Shown one piece after another: positions 15,918 to 22,443 of a stretch of DNA of 31,887 nt (positions are counted from its first letter, which is position 1; each line of letters begins with the position of its first letter). The translations under genes and the position numbers were made by a program. Source of the stretch: CANJDH01 sp964443245 (lineage in GTDB: Bacteria > Pseudomonadota > Gammaproteobacteria > Burkholderiales > JAEUOS01); the NCBI GenBank assembly GCA_964443245.1, contig CAYUEG010000030.1, positions 1 through 31,887 of the forward strand. Direction: 5' to 3'. The notes beneath the pieces are model-generated. The model was not told the DNA's origin. It saw nothing but the letters and a program-made list of their open reading frames with translations, and made no database searches.

Positions 15918-18037
15918 GCGGCAGGTTCCTTCAGAATCAGCAAACCATCGACGGCGACCACCGCTTCTGCCTGGATCATCATCGGGTTGATCTCCGCTTC
16001 CGCCACGGGGTGGCCGGGCAGGTCGGCCAGGCGCGAGAGTGCGGCAATGGCACGGGCCAGTGCGGCGACATCACCCTTGGGCAGGTTGCGATAGCCCCGC
16101 ACGACGGCCAGACCTTTGACTTCGGCAATCATGGCCAGCGCTTCGGCCTCGTCCACGGGTGCCAGACGCAAGGCGCTATCCTGGTACAGCTCGGCCAGTG
16201 TGCCGCCCATGCCAACCATCACCACCGGCCCCACCATCGCATCGTGCCGGTAGCCGATGATGGCCTCCGCCAGACCCTCTTCCATGCGCTGCACCAGCAC
16301 GCCGTCGATCCGTGCCCGCGGATGGGAAGCACGCACCTGCGCCAGCATGCTCGGCACACGCTCGTCAAATTCCTGCCGGCTCCGGATTCCCAGCAGCACG
16401 CCACCTGCCTCGGTCTTGTGGGCGATGTCAGCCGACTGCACTTTGGCGACCACGGGGTAGGGCACGGAATGCGCAAATGTTGGCGCAGTGGCGGTTGCCG
16501 CAGCCACCACCGGGATGCCAAGCGAGGCGAACAGCGCGAGGGCATCGGCTTCGTTTGCGGTTGCCGTGGCGGGCAGTACCGGGAGTAAAGACGGCGCGCC
16601 AGGAGTGGCTCCCACCAACGATCTTCGAGGCGTGGTCCAGCGAAAGAAGGTGGCAAGCGCATCGGCGCAGGCTTCGGGGGTACGAAAGGCAGCGATGCCC
16701 TGTTGTGCCAGCAAGGTGAGGGAGCGTTCGGCATGCGGCGTCAGGAAGACGGCGAGCGGCTTCGCACTCCATCGGACATCGAGAATCGGTTTGACCGCGA
16801 ACTCCGGGTGAAACTGGGCCGAGGACCCCACGACCGCCAGCACCGCATCGCAATCTTCGGATGCGAGAAGCGCACGCAACACGGCACCGTATTTTTCGGC
16901 CGAACTGGCCATGGTGAGATCGACGATGGGCGAGTCAGAGAGTCGCACGCCCAGAGGCGCAAGCGCGGCCTTGAGGCTCTCGGTCGGGTGCATGGCCTGC
17001 ATGCCCAGTACGCCCAGGCGATCGACCACGCTGGCGGCCCCGCCGCCGGTGGTGGTGACGACGGCCACGCGTGGCGTACGGGCGAGGGTCGGGGGGCGGC
17101 GGCCGGCCAGCAGGGGCGCAATCTCCACCAGCGTTTCGAGCATTTCCACGCGCAGGATGCCGCAATCCTGCATCCAGGCATCGATGGCGGCATCGGTGCC
17201 GGCCATCGCCCCGGTGTGGGATTTGGCCAGGGCCTCACCCAGCGCGGAACGCCCGAGTTTGAAGGCCACCACCGGTTTGCCGGCGGCATGCGCCCGGCGC
17301 GCCGCAGCGGCCAGACGGGGCGCATCGCGCACGGTTTCCAGGAACAGGGTGATGACGCGGGTATCGGCATCGTCAACCAGAAGATCGACGATTTCGCCCA
17401 CGCTCAGATCTGCTTCATTGCCGACCGACACCAGCTTGGCAAACCCCAGGCCGCGTGCCGCCCCGCGTGACATCAGGGTACCCAGCATGGTGCCGCTTTG
17501 CGAGACCACGCTGGTAAAGCCTGCGGGCGGGGTGTCGCCTTCAAGGATGGCGTTGACCGTGATCGACACATGGTTGGGGATATCCACCACGCCCATGCTG
17601 TTGGGCCCCAGCAGGCGCACGCCCAGCGCCTTTGCACGCGCGACCAGGCGCTGTTGCCGGGCAACGCCCTCCGGGCCGATCTCGGAAAAGCCGTCACTGA
17701 AGATGGAGACGACCGGAATCCCGCAAGCACCGCAGTCCTCGACAGCGCGTTCGACGGCGTCGCCCGGCGCCATCACATAGGCATGTTCGATCGGGGCAAC
17801 GCGTTGTGTTGCCAGCGCCGCCTGGGCTGCTGCCAATGTAGGGTAGGCGGTCTCGCCCAGAATCTCGGCACGCGTCGGGTTGATCGGCACGATCGTGCCG
17901 GTAAAGCCGTGCTTGCGCAAAAAGCGCTGCGGCCGTGCGGTGTTCTTGGCGGCATCGCCGGAGGCGCCCACCAGGGCGATGGTGCGGGGTGCAAACAGCG
18001 CACGCGCCAGGTCTGTGGGCTGATTTGAAGCACTCAT
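15914..18037 (-). CDS. NDP-forming acyl-CoA synthetase, single-chain (CoA-binding, ligase-CoA and ATP-grasp domains)
   Basis: A 707-residue acid-CoA ligase of the ADP-forming type, making an acyl-CoA from a free acid, CoA and ATP through a phosphohistidine. Domains in order are a CoA-binding Rossmann fold (about 12-145, IALVGASGDAAKNTARP and LGPNSMGV), a ligase-CoA domain with the phospho-His motif KSHTGAMAG (H274), a second ligase region to about 465, a linker, and ATP-grasp from about 495 (YPVVAKVQSADIAHKTEAGG). I chose the ATG at 18037, which starts just before the CoA-binding domain; the longer frame overlaps the MmgE gene. The linker segment 473-480 is encoded by DNA resembling a repeated word elsewhere in the window. 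It is coupled to the next Bug gene. The substrate cannot be told from sequence. Confidence 0.9.
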   Translation of the reverse strand: MSASNQPTDLARALFAPRTIALVGASGDAAKNTARPQRFLRKHGFTGTIVPINPTRAEILGETAYPTLAAAQAALATQRVAPIEHAYVMAPGDAVERAVEDCGACGIPVVSIFSDGFSEIGPEGVARQQRLVARAKALGVRLLGPNSMGVVDIPNHVSITVNAILEGDTPPAGFTSVVSQSGTMLGTLMSRGAARGLGFAKLVSVGNEADLSVGEIVDLLVDDADTRVITLFLETVRDAPRLAAAARRAHAAGKPVVAFKLGRSALGEALAKSHTGAMAGTDAAIDAWMQDCGILRVEMLETLVEIAPLLAGRRPPTLARTPRVAVVTTTGGGAASVVDRLGVLGMQAMHPTESLKAALAPLGVRLSDSPIVDLTMASSAEKYGAVLRALLASEDCDAVLAVVGSSAQFHPEFAVKPILDVRWSAKPLAVFLTPHAERSLTLLAQQGIAAFRTPEACADALATFFRWTTPRRSLVGATPGAPSLLPVLPATATANEADALALFASLGIPVVAAATATAPTFAHSVPYPVVAKVQSADIAHKTEAGGVLLGIRSRQEFDERVPSMLAQVRASHPRARIDGVLVQRMEEGLAEAIIGYRHDAMVGPVVMVGMGGTLAELYQDSALRLAPVDEAEALAMIAEVKGLAVVRGYRNLPKGDVAALARAIAALSRLADLPGHPVAEAEINPMMIQAEAVVAVDGLLILKEPAA
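16599..16621 (-). repeat. Partial match to a dispersed REP-like word, inside the acyl-CoA synthetase linker
   Basis: Read on the minus strand this segment contains ttggtgggagc, shared with the two better copies at 1389-1413 and 19449-19473, then diverges into a self-complementary GGAG/CTCC core. It encodes residues 473-480, in the variable linker before the ATP-grasp domain. The match is short and could be chance. Confidence 0.3.
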
Positions 18038-18066
18038 GCGCGTCGCGGAAGCTGTAGCCAAGGCAT

Positions 18067-19416
18067 TCAACGACCGCACAGCGCGGGCAAATCGGTTTGC
18101 GCCTCGAGCGCCCACAACTGCGCCAACAGGGCCTGGGCGCGCGCACTGCCCAGCACCGGTTCGGCCAGCTCCAGGTATTTGTCGGTGAGGTCAGCATCCG
18201 TCAGCGGAGCGTCCGGGTCCCCCTTGCGGGTTGGTTGCAGGTGCTCCACCCGGCGGCCATCGTGGGTCTCCACGGTCACGCGTGCAGCCCGCTGCTTTGG
18301 AAAGGCCGCGTCGAGTTCCGGATCCAGCACCATCTCGATCCTGTTCATCAGGGCGCGCGTGGCAGGGTGGTGGATGCGGTCGTCTTCGAAGGCAGCCAGG
18401 CGCACATTGCCGTGGGTGAGGGCGGTAGCCACCGTGTACTTGGTGGAGAAACGGGCTTCGGCCGGGGTCTGCGGTTGTTCGTAACCTGCGACTTCCAGCG
18501 TGGCGCGATACCCGCCGATGCGGATGCGTGCGATCTCGTCTGCGGCGATCTGCATGGACTTCTTGACCGCCAGCGTGCCATCGATGGCGGCGAACGAATG
18601 GCCGCAGCAGGCGTGGTTCTTGAAGGTCATGCGGTTGATGTGAAAATCCTCGCCGAGGGTGGCCGCGATACGGCTCCAGTCCGGCCCCTGGTTGCCATGC
18701 GACAAGGCCTTGCCGTAGCCGGCATCGCCTTCGAGCACGTCCAGCGAGCCGGTCACGCCTTCGGCTGCGGCCAGAGCAGCCAGGAACCCCGCCTCGGCCG
18801 CGCGGCCGGCGTGCAAGGGCTTGGACATCGAATCCATGCGAAACGCCTGCTGCAATGCAGCCGAAAAAGTGGCCACGGTGGCGAGCGCGTTGGCAAATTG
18901 TTGGGGATTCAACTGCAGCACTTCTGCCGCTGCCGCCGTAGCACCGAAGCAGCCAATCGTGCCGGTGTTGTGGAAGTACTTGTAATGATCGCGGCCCATG
19001 AAGGCACCGATGCGGGTGGAAATTTCATAACCCACAATCACGGCGCGCATCAAACCCTTGCCATCCAGTCCGCGTGCCTGTGCCATCGCCAGGGCCGCAG
19101 CGATGGTGGGCGCCCCAGGGTGGTAAATGCCGTCGCGAAAGATGTCGTCGACTTCCGCCGTATGGGCGGCGGTGCCATTGATCAGGGCAGCCAGGCGGGC
19201 GGTAGCGGGTAGCCCCAGGGCGAGGCGGGCCTGGCCGTGGCCCAGTTCGTCGGCGAGGGCTTGTTCCAGCAGTGTGGCCGGTGGCGTTACCGCACCCGGC
19301 AACAGGGCGGCAAACCAGTCGACGATGGCACGCTTGGTATGGTGAGCTACCTCGCTGCTTACGGGCTGAGTGCGGAAATGGCAGGCCCAATGGGCAAACT
19401 GTTCAACAACGTACAT
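18067..19416 (-). CDS. MmgE/PrpD family protein
   Basis: 449 residues, the normal length for the MmgE/PrpD family, which includes 2-methylcitrate dehydratase, cis-aconitate decarboxylase and many uncharacterised catabolic hydro-lyases. Recognisable parts are the N-terminal helical stretch IVDWFAALLPGA, the central AALINGTAAHTAEVDD and HPGAPTIAAALAMAQARG, VGYEISTRIG, FHNTGTIGCFGATAAAAEVL, SMSKPLHAGRAAEAGFLAA and FKNHACCGHSFAAIDG. The His-containing KPLHAGRAA and NHACCGH segments are in the region that forms the active site in characterised members. It lies 29 bp before the acyl-CoA synthetase gene and 82 bp after a Bug gene, so it probably dehydrates, isomerises or decarboxylates the imported acid. 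PrpD itself is not implied: no prpB or prpC is present. Confidence 0.9.
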   Translation of the reverse strand: MYVVEQFAHWACHFRTQPVSSEVAHHTKRAIVDWFAALLPGAVTPPATLLEQALADELGHGQARLALGLPATARLAALINGTAAHTAEVDDIFRDGIYHPGAPTIAAALAMAQARGLDGKGLMRAVIVGYEISTRIGAFMGRDHYKYFHNTGTIGCFGATAAAAEVLQLNPQQFANALATVATFSAALQQAFRMDSMSKPLHAGRAAEAGFLAALAAAEGVTGSLDVLEGDAGYGKALSHGNQGPDWSRIAATLGEDFHINRMTFKNHACCGHSFAAIDGTLAVKKSMQIAADEIARIRIGGYRATLEVAGYEQPQTPAEARFSTKYTVATALTHGNVRLAAFEDDRIHHPATRALMNRIEMVLDPELDAAFPKQRAARVTVETHDGRRVEHLQPTRKGDPDAPLTDADLTDKYLELAEPVLGSARAQALLAQLWALEAQTDLPALCGR

Positions 19417-19448
19417 GGTCAGGTTCTCGTTTCAAAAGTCAGGGCATG

Positions 19449-19473
19449 GCCTGAGAGCCGCTCCCACCAAGGG
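19449..19473 (-). repeat. Dispersed REP-like 25-bp word, intergenic copy
   Basis: On the minus strand it contains GGGAG and CTCTC able to pair around CGG, like the GGGAGCGGCT heads of REP elements common in Pseudomonas and Xanthomonas relatives. It lies in the 82-bp spacer between a Bug gene and the MmgE gene and is 23/25 identical to 1389-1413. Confidence 0.5.
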
Positions 19474-19498
19474 TTCTGGCGTGATGCATGGGTACGGA

Positions 19499-20488
19499 CT
19501 AGTCAGCCTTGGCCCCGGAAGCCTTGACCAGTTGCGCCCACTTGGCGGTTTCGGCACGCATGTAGGCGGCAAATTCATCCGGGCTGGAACCGACCGGATC
19601 GGCGCCCTGCGAGACGAAGCGTTCCCGTATCTCGGGCAGCTTGAGGATGCGCGCGATGTCAGCGGAGATCTTGTTGGCAATCTCGCGTGGCAAGCCGGCA
19701 GGGCCGACCAGGCCAAACCAGGATGAGGCATCAAACCCGGGTATGCCCGACTCGGCGACGGTCGGCACGTCGGGCACACCCGCCGAGCGCTTCAGGCTGG
19801 TGACGGCGATGGCGCGCAGCTTGCCGGCCCGCACATGCTGGATCGCCGAGGGAATCGTGGCGAACATGAAATGCACCGACTCGCCGGCCAGCACATCGTT
19901 GAGCGCCACCGCGCCCTTGTAGGGGACGTGCGTGATGTCCACGCCGGCCTGATGGCGCAGCAACTCGCCGGAGAGGTGCGAGGTGGTGCCACTGCCGGTC
20001 GAGCCGTAGAAATATTTTCCCGGGTTGGCCTTGAGCAAGGCCATGAAGTCGCGGAAATTGGTGGCGGGCAATGTGCGCGGGTTGTACACCAGCATGTTGG
20101 GCACGTCGGCCACCAGCGAGATGGGTTGCAGGTCCTTGAGGTTGTCGAAGGGCATCGCCTTGTAGAGCGAGGCGTTGACCGCCAGTGGCCCGACCGAGCC
20201 CATGAACAGGGTATAGCCGTCCGGTTTGGCCTTGGCCACCAGCTCGGCACCGATGTTGCCGCCCGCGCCAGTGCGGTTCTCGATCACGATGGCCTGGCCC
20301 CACAGTTTGGTGAGCTCGGGTGCGAGTGTGCGGGTGATGATGTCGGTGGTGCCACCGGCGGAGAAGCCGATGATGATCTTCACCTCCTTGTTGGGCCATT
20401 GCGCCTGAACCGGCGCCGCCAGAAGTGTGGCAATCAAACCCAGGGTGGCGAAGAGCGCGCGCTTGGTCATGGTCAGTGGCTGCGGCAT
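19499..20488 (-). CDS. Bug-family tripartite tricarboxylate receptor (TctC-like), copy 4
   Basis: 329 residues from the ATG at 20488. The signal peptide has KR followed by a hydrophobic core (ALFATLGLIATLLAAPVQA) and is cleaved before QWPNKEV. Family motifs are IIGFSAGGTTDIITRTLAPEL, IVIENRTGAGGNIGAELVAKA, VPYKGAVALNDVLAGESVHF and the C-terminal KWAQLVKASGAKAD. Two starts are possible: 20488, with GAG eight bases upstream, or 20470, which opens the signal peptide more tightly but has no ribosome site. It is the promoter-proximal gene of the seven-gene run, divergent from trhO with only 47 bp between starts and a symmetric promoter in that gap. The ligand is unknown, but position suggests the same acid as the downstream enzymes. 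Confidence 0.9.
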   Translation of the reverse strand: MPQPLTMTKRALFATLGLIATLLAAPVQAQWPNKEVKIIIGFSAGGTTDIITRTLAPELTKLWGQAIVIENRTGAGGNIGAELVAKAKPDGYTLFMGSVGPLAVNASLYKAMPFDNLKDLQPISLVADVPNMLVYNPRTLPATNFRDFMALLKANPGKYFYGSTGSGTTSHLSGELLRHQAGVDITHVPYKGAVALNDVLAGESVHFMFATIPSAIQHVRAGKLRAIAVTSLKRSAGVPDVPTVAESGIPGFDASSWFGLVGPAGLPREIANKISADIARILKLPEIRERFVSQGADPVGSSPDEFAAYMRAETAKWAQLVKASGAKAD

Positions 20489-20507
20489 GAATCGAACTCG
20501 GAGACGC

Positions 20508-20530
20508 CAATTATCCACCTTCTATAATTG
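20508..20530. promoter_or_regulatory. Symmetric divergent promoter between trhO and a Bug gene
   Basis: A perfect 7-bp inverted repeat, CAATTAT (20508-20514) and ATAATTG (20524-20530), separated by nine bases. It forms a consensus TATAAT on the plus strand (20523-20528) and a GATAAT on the minus strand (20515-20510), pointing outward. The plus start would fall at 20535-20536, on the trhO ATG, giving a leaderless message. The minus start would fall near 20503, leaving the Bug gene a 14-nt leader. Each -35 would overlap the other promoter's start, so polymerase could probably use only one direction at a time. The -35 matches are poor. Confidence 0.5.
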
Positions 20531-20535
20531 CGCCC

Positions 20536-21372
20536 ATGAATGTGCTGAACGTTTCGGCGTACCGCTTTGTCGAGCTCGACAACCTGACCGAATTGCGGGA
20601 GCGGGTGCGCGCGGCGTGTCTGGCGGCCGGGCTCAAGGGCACGGTGTTGCTTGCACCGGAAGGCATCAACCTGTTTCTGGCCGGCTTGCCCGACAGGTTG
20701 CGTGCGATGCTCGACTGGCTGCGTGGTGACGCGCGTTTTGCCGGGCTGGAGGTCAAGGAAAGCTGGTCGGACGAGCAGCCTTTCAACCGCATGCTGGTGA
20801 AGCTCAAGAAAGAGATCATCACCATGAAGAAGCCGCAGGTGCGCCCCTTGGGCGGGCGCGCTCCGGCGGTGCAGCCGGAACAACTCAAGCGCTGGCTTGA
20901 TGCCGGCCATGATGATGCCGGGCGCGAAGTGGTGATGGTGGACACGCGTAACGGCTTCGAAGTCGATATCGGGTCCTTCGAAGGGGCGATCAATCCCAAG
21001 ATCGAATCATTCGGCCAGTTTCCGGAGGTGGTCGATACGCTGGCCCCCGAACTTGCCGGCAAGACCGTGGTGACCTTCTGCACCGGTGGCATCCGCTGCG
21101 AGAAAGCCGTGCTGTACATGCAGGAGCGCGGTTTCGAGCATGTGTACCAGCTCGACGGTGGCATCCTGAAATACTTTGAAACTGTTGGTGGGAGCCATTA
21201 TCACGGCGATTGCTTCGTGTTCGACCGGCGCGTGGCCCTGACACCCGCGCTGACGGCGGCAGGCTATGCCGAGTGTTTCAACTGCCGTGCGGTGGTCACC
21301 CCGGACCAGTTGCGTTCACCGCAGTACGTGGTGGGCAAGAGCTGCCCGCAGTGTGCGGTGCGGCAGCCCTGA
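20536..21372 (+). CDS. trhO: tRNA uridine(34) hydroxylase, rhodanese-like
   Basis: A 278-residue TrhO (formerly YceA). It makes 5-hydroxyuridine at tRNA wobble position 34 by an oxygen-dependent reaction, the first step towards cmo5U or mo5U. The N-terminal acylphosphatase-like domain has GLKGTVLLAPEGINLFLAG (32-50) and SDEQPFNRMLVKLKKEI. The rhodanese domain has VVMVDTRNGFEVDIGSFEGA (132-151) and the active loop CTGGIRCEKA with C182 and C188. The C-terminal region has GDCFVFD and a four-cysteine set, C247/C250 and C270/C273, probably binding zinc. No ribosome site precedes the ATG, and a perfect TATAAT ends seven bases before it, so the mRNA is probably leaderless. It converges on the amidohydrolase gene, nine bases apart. 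Confidence 0.95.
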   Translation: MNVLNVSAYRFVELDNLTELRERVRAACLAAGLKGTVLLAPEGINLFLAGLPDRLRAMLDWLRGDARFAGLEVKESWSDEQPFNRMLVKLKKEIITMKKPQVRPLGGRAPAVQPEQLKRWLDAGHDDAGREVVMVDTRNGFEVDIGSFEGAINPKIESFGQFPEVVDTLAPELAGKTVVTFCTGGIRCEKAVLYMQERGFEHVYQLDGGILKYFETVGGSHYHGDCFVFDRRVALTPALTAAGYAECFNCRAVVTPDQLRSPQYVVGKSCPQCAVRQP

Positions 21373-21381
21373 TCGAAGCCG

Positions 21382-22443
21382 TCAATCCATGCGCAGCAGC
21401 CGTGCTGCCGTCTTGCCGAGGATCAGGTCCCGCTCCGCTTCTGCCACGTCAGTCAGGCGCTCCACCGTGTGCACCGGCTCTTCCAGACCCATGTCAAAGC
21501 AATAGTCGCTACCGAGCAACACGCGGTCCGCACCGACGAGCTTGATCAGGTTGCGGTTGATCGCATCGTCGTGGCCGATGGTGTCGTAGGTGAACCGACG
21601 CAGGTAGGCGCTTGGCAACTGCTTCATGTGCTTGAGCTCAGCGCGCAGTTTGGTACCGTGATCGAGCCGGCCGATGACGCCGGGCAGGGTGCCGCCGGCA
21701 TGCGGGAGGTTGATTTCCAGCTTCGGGAATCGATCCAGCACGCCGCCGAAGATCAGGCAGGCGGCAGCCACGCCGGTATCGTAGGGGTTGCCCAAGAGGT
21801 TCTTCAGGTAGAAGCGCTTGAAGCGTTCGCCACCCATGGTGTAGACCGGGTGCAGGAAGATCGGCCAGCCGATCTCTTCGCATTTGGCGTAGATGTCCCA
21901 GAAGCTGGGGTCGTCCAGTTCCTTGCCGTCGATGTTGGTAGCGAGGTAGAGGCCGCGCATGCCTGGCAGTTTGGCTGCACGCTCCAGTTCCTTCAGGGCC
22001 AGTGCCGGATCCTGCATCGGGATCTGTGCCAGGCCGACAAATTGCTTCGGGTGTTTGAGGTGGGCGCGTGAAGCAACGTCGTTGTAGCACTCCGACAGCG
22101 CCACGCCAAATCCGGGGGTGGCCCAGTAGACCATCGGCGTGGTGAGCGAGAGGGCCTGCGCATCCACGCCCTGGCGCTTCATCCCGGCCAGACGCAAATC
22201 GATGCTGACAAACTCGTCGGAAAAGGCGTTGGTGATCTTGTCGTTGACAAAACGGTAGCCGGGATGGCCGTTGTGATCGATGTTCTCGATGCGGGCACCC
22301 TGGGCCGGACCTTCCTTGCGCACCAGGTCAAGCCACTCCTGGGGATACCAGTGGGCGTGGGTATCGATGGTCAGACCGGCGTAACGACGCGGCGCGTGGG
22401 GATGCTGCGGATGGGGTGTGTGGTGCGAATGGTCGTGGGTCAT
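21382..22443 (-). CDS. Amidohydrolase of the ACMSD family (possible decarboxylase)
   Basis: 353 residues of the amidohydrolase-2 family, a TIM barrel whose known members include aminocarboxymuconate-semialdehyde, gamma-resorcylate and 5-carboxyvanillate decarboxylases. Metal ligands fit: H29 and H31 in IDTHAHWYP, H198 in WPIFLHPVY, D313 in LLGSDYCFDMG; H248 in NLPHAGGTLPG is the usual catalytic His. The central VGLAQIPMQDPALALKELERA is typical. The first 16 residues hold seven histidines, an unusual tail ahead of the barrel. The ATG overlaps the antiporter stop by four bases (ATGA at 22440-22443), so it is the last gene of the DUF1499-GGDEF-Kef unit. That context does not explain its job; decarboxylation or hydrolysis of an organic acid is the family-level guess. 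Confidence 0.87.
   Translation of the reverse strand: MTHDHSHHTPHPQHPHAPRRYAGLTIDTHAHWYPQEWLDLVRKEGPAQGARIENIDHNGHPGYRFVNDKITNAFSDEFVSIDLRLAGMKRQGVDAQALSLTTPMVYWATPGFGVALSECYNDVASRAHLKHPKQFVGLAQIPMQDPALALKELERAAKLPGMRGLYLATNIDGKELDDPSFWDIYAKCEEIGWPIFLHPVYTMGGERFKRFYLKNLLGNPYDTGVAAACLIFGGVLDRFPKLEINLPHAGGTLPGVIGRLDHGTKLRAELKHMKQLPSAYLRRFTYDTIGHDDAINRNLIKLVGADRVLLGSDYCFDMGLEEPVHTVERLTDVAEAERDLILGKTAARLLRMD

Noticed and set aside
14058..16094. A 678-codon open frame on the plus strand opposite the acyl-CoA dehydrogenase, a Bug gene and the synthetase end
   Set aside because: Its product is rich in His, Gln, Gly and Arg with no family motif, and it crosses three clear genes on the other strand. 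Long antisense frames are expected at this GC content.
21184..21200. A further copy of ttggtgggagc inside trhO
   Set aside because: It encodes the conserved TVGGSHYHGD region of TrhO, so the match is explained by the protein and is probably chance.
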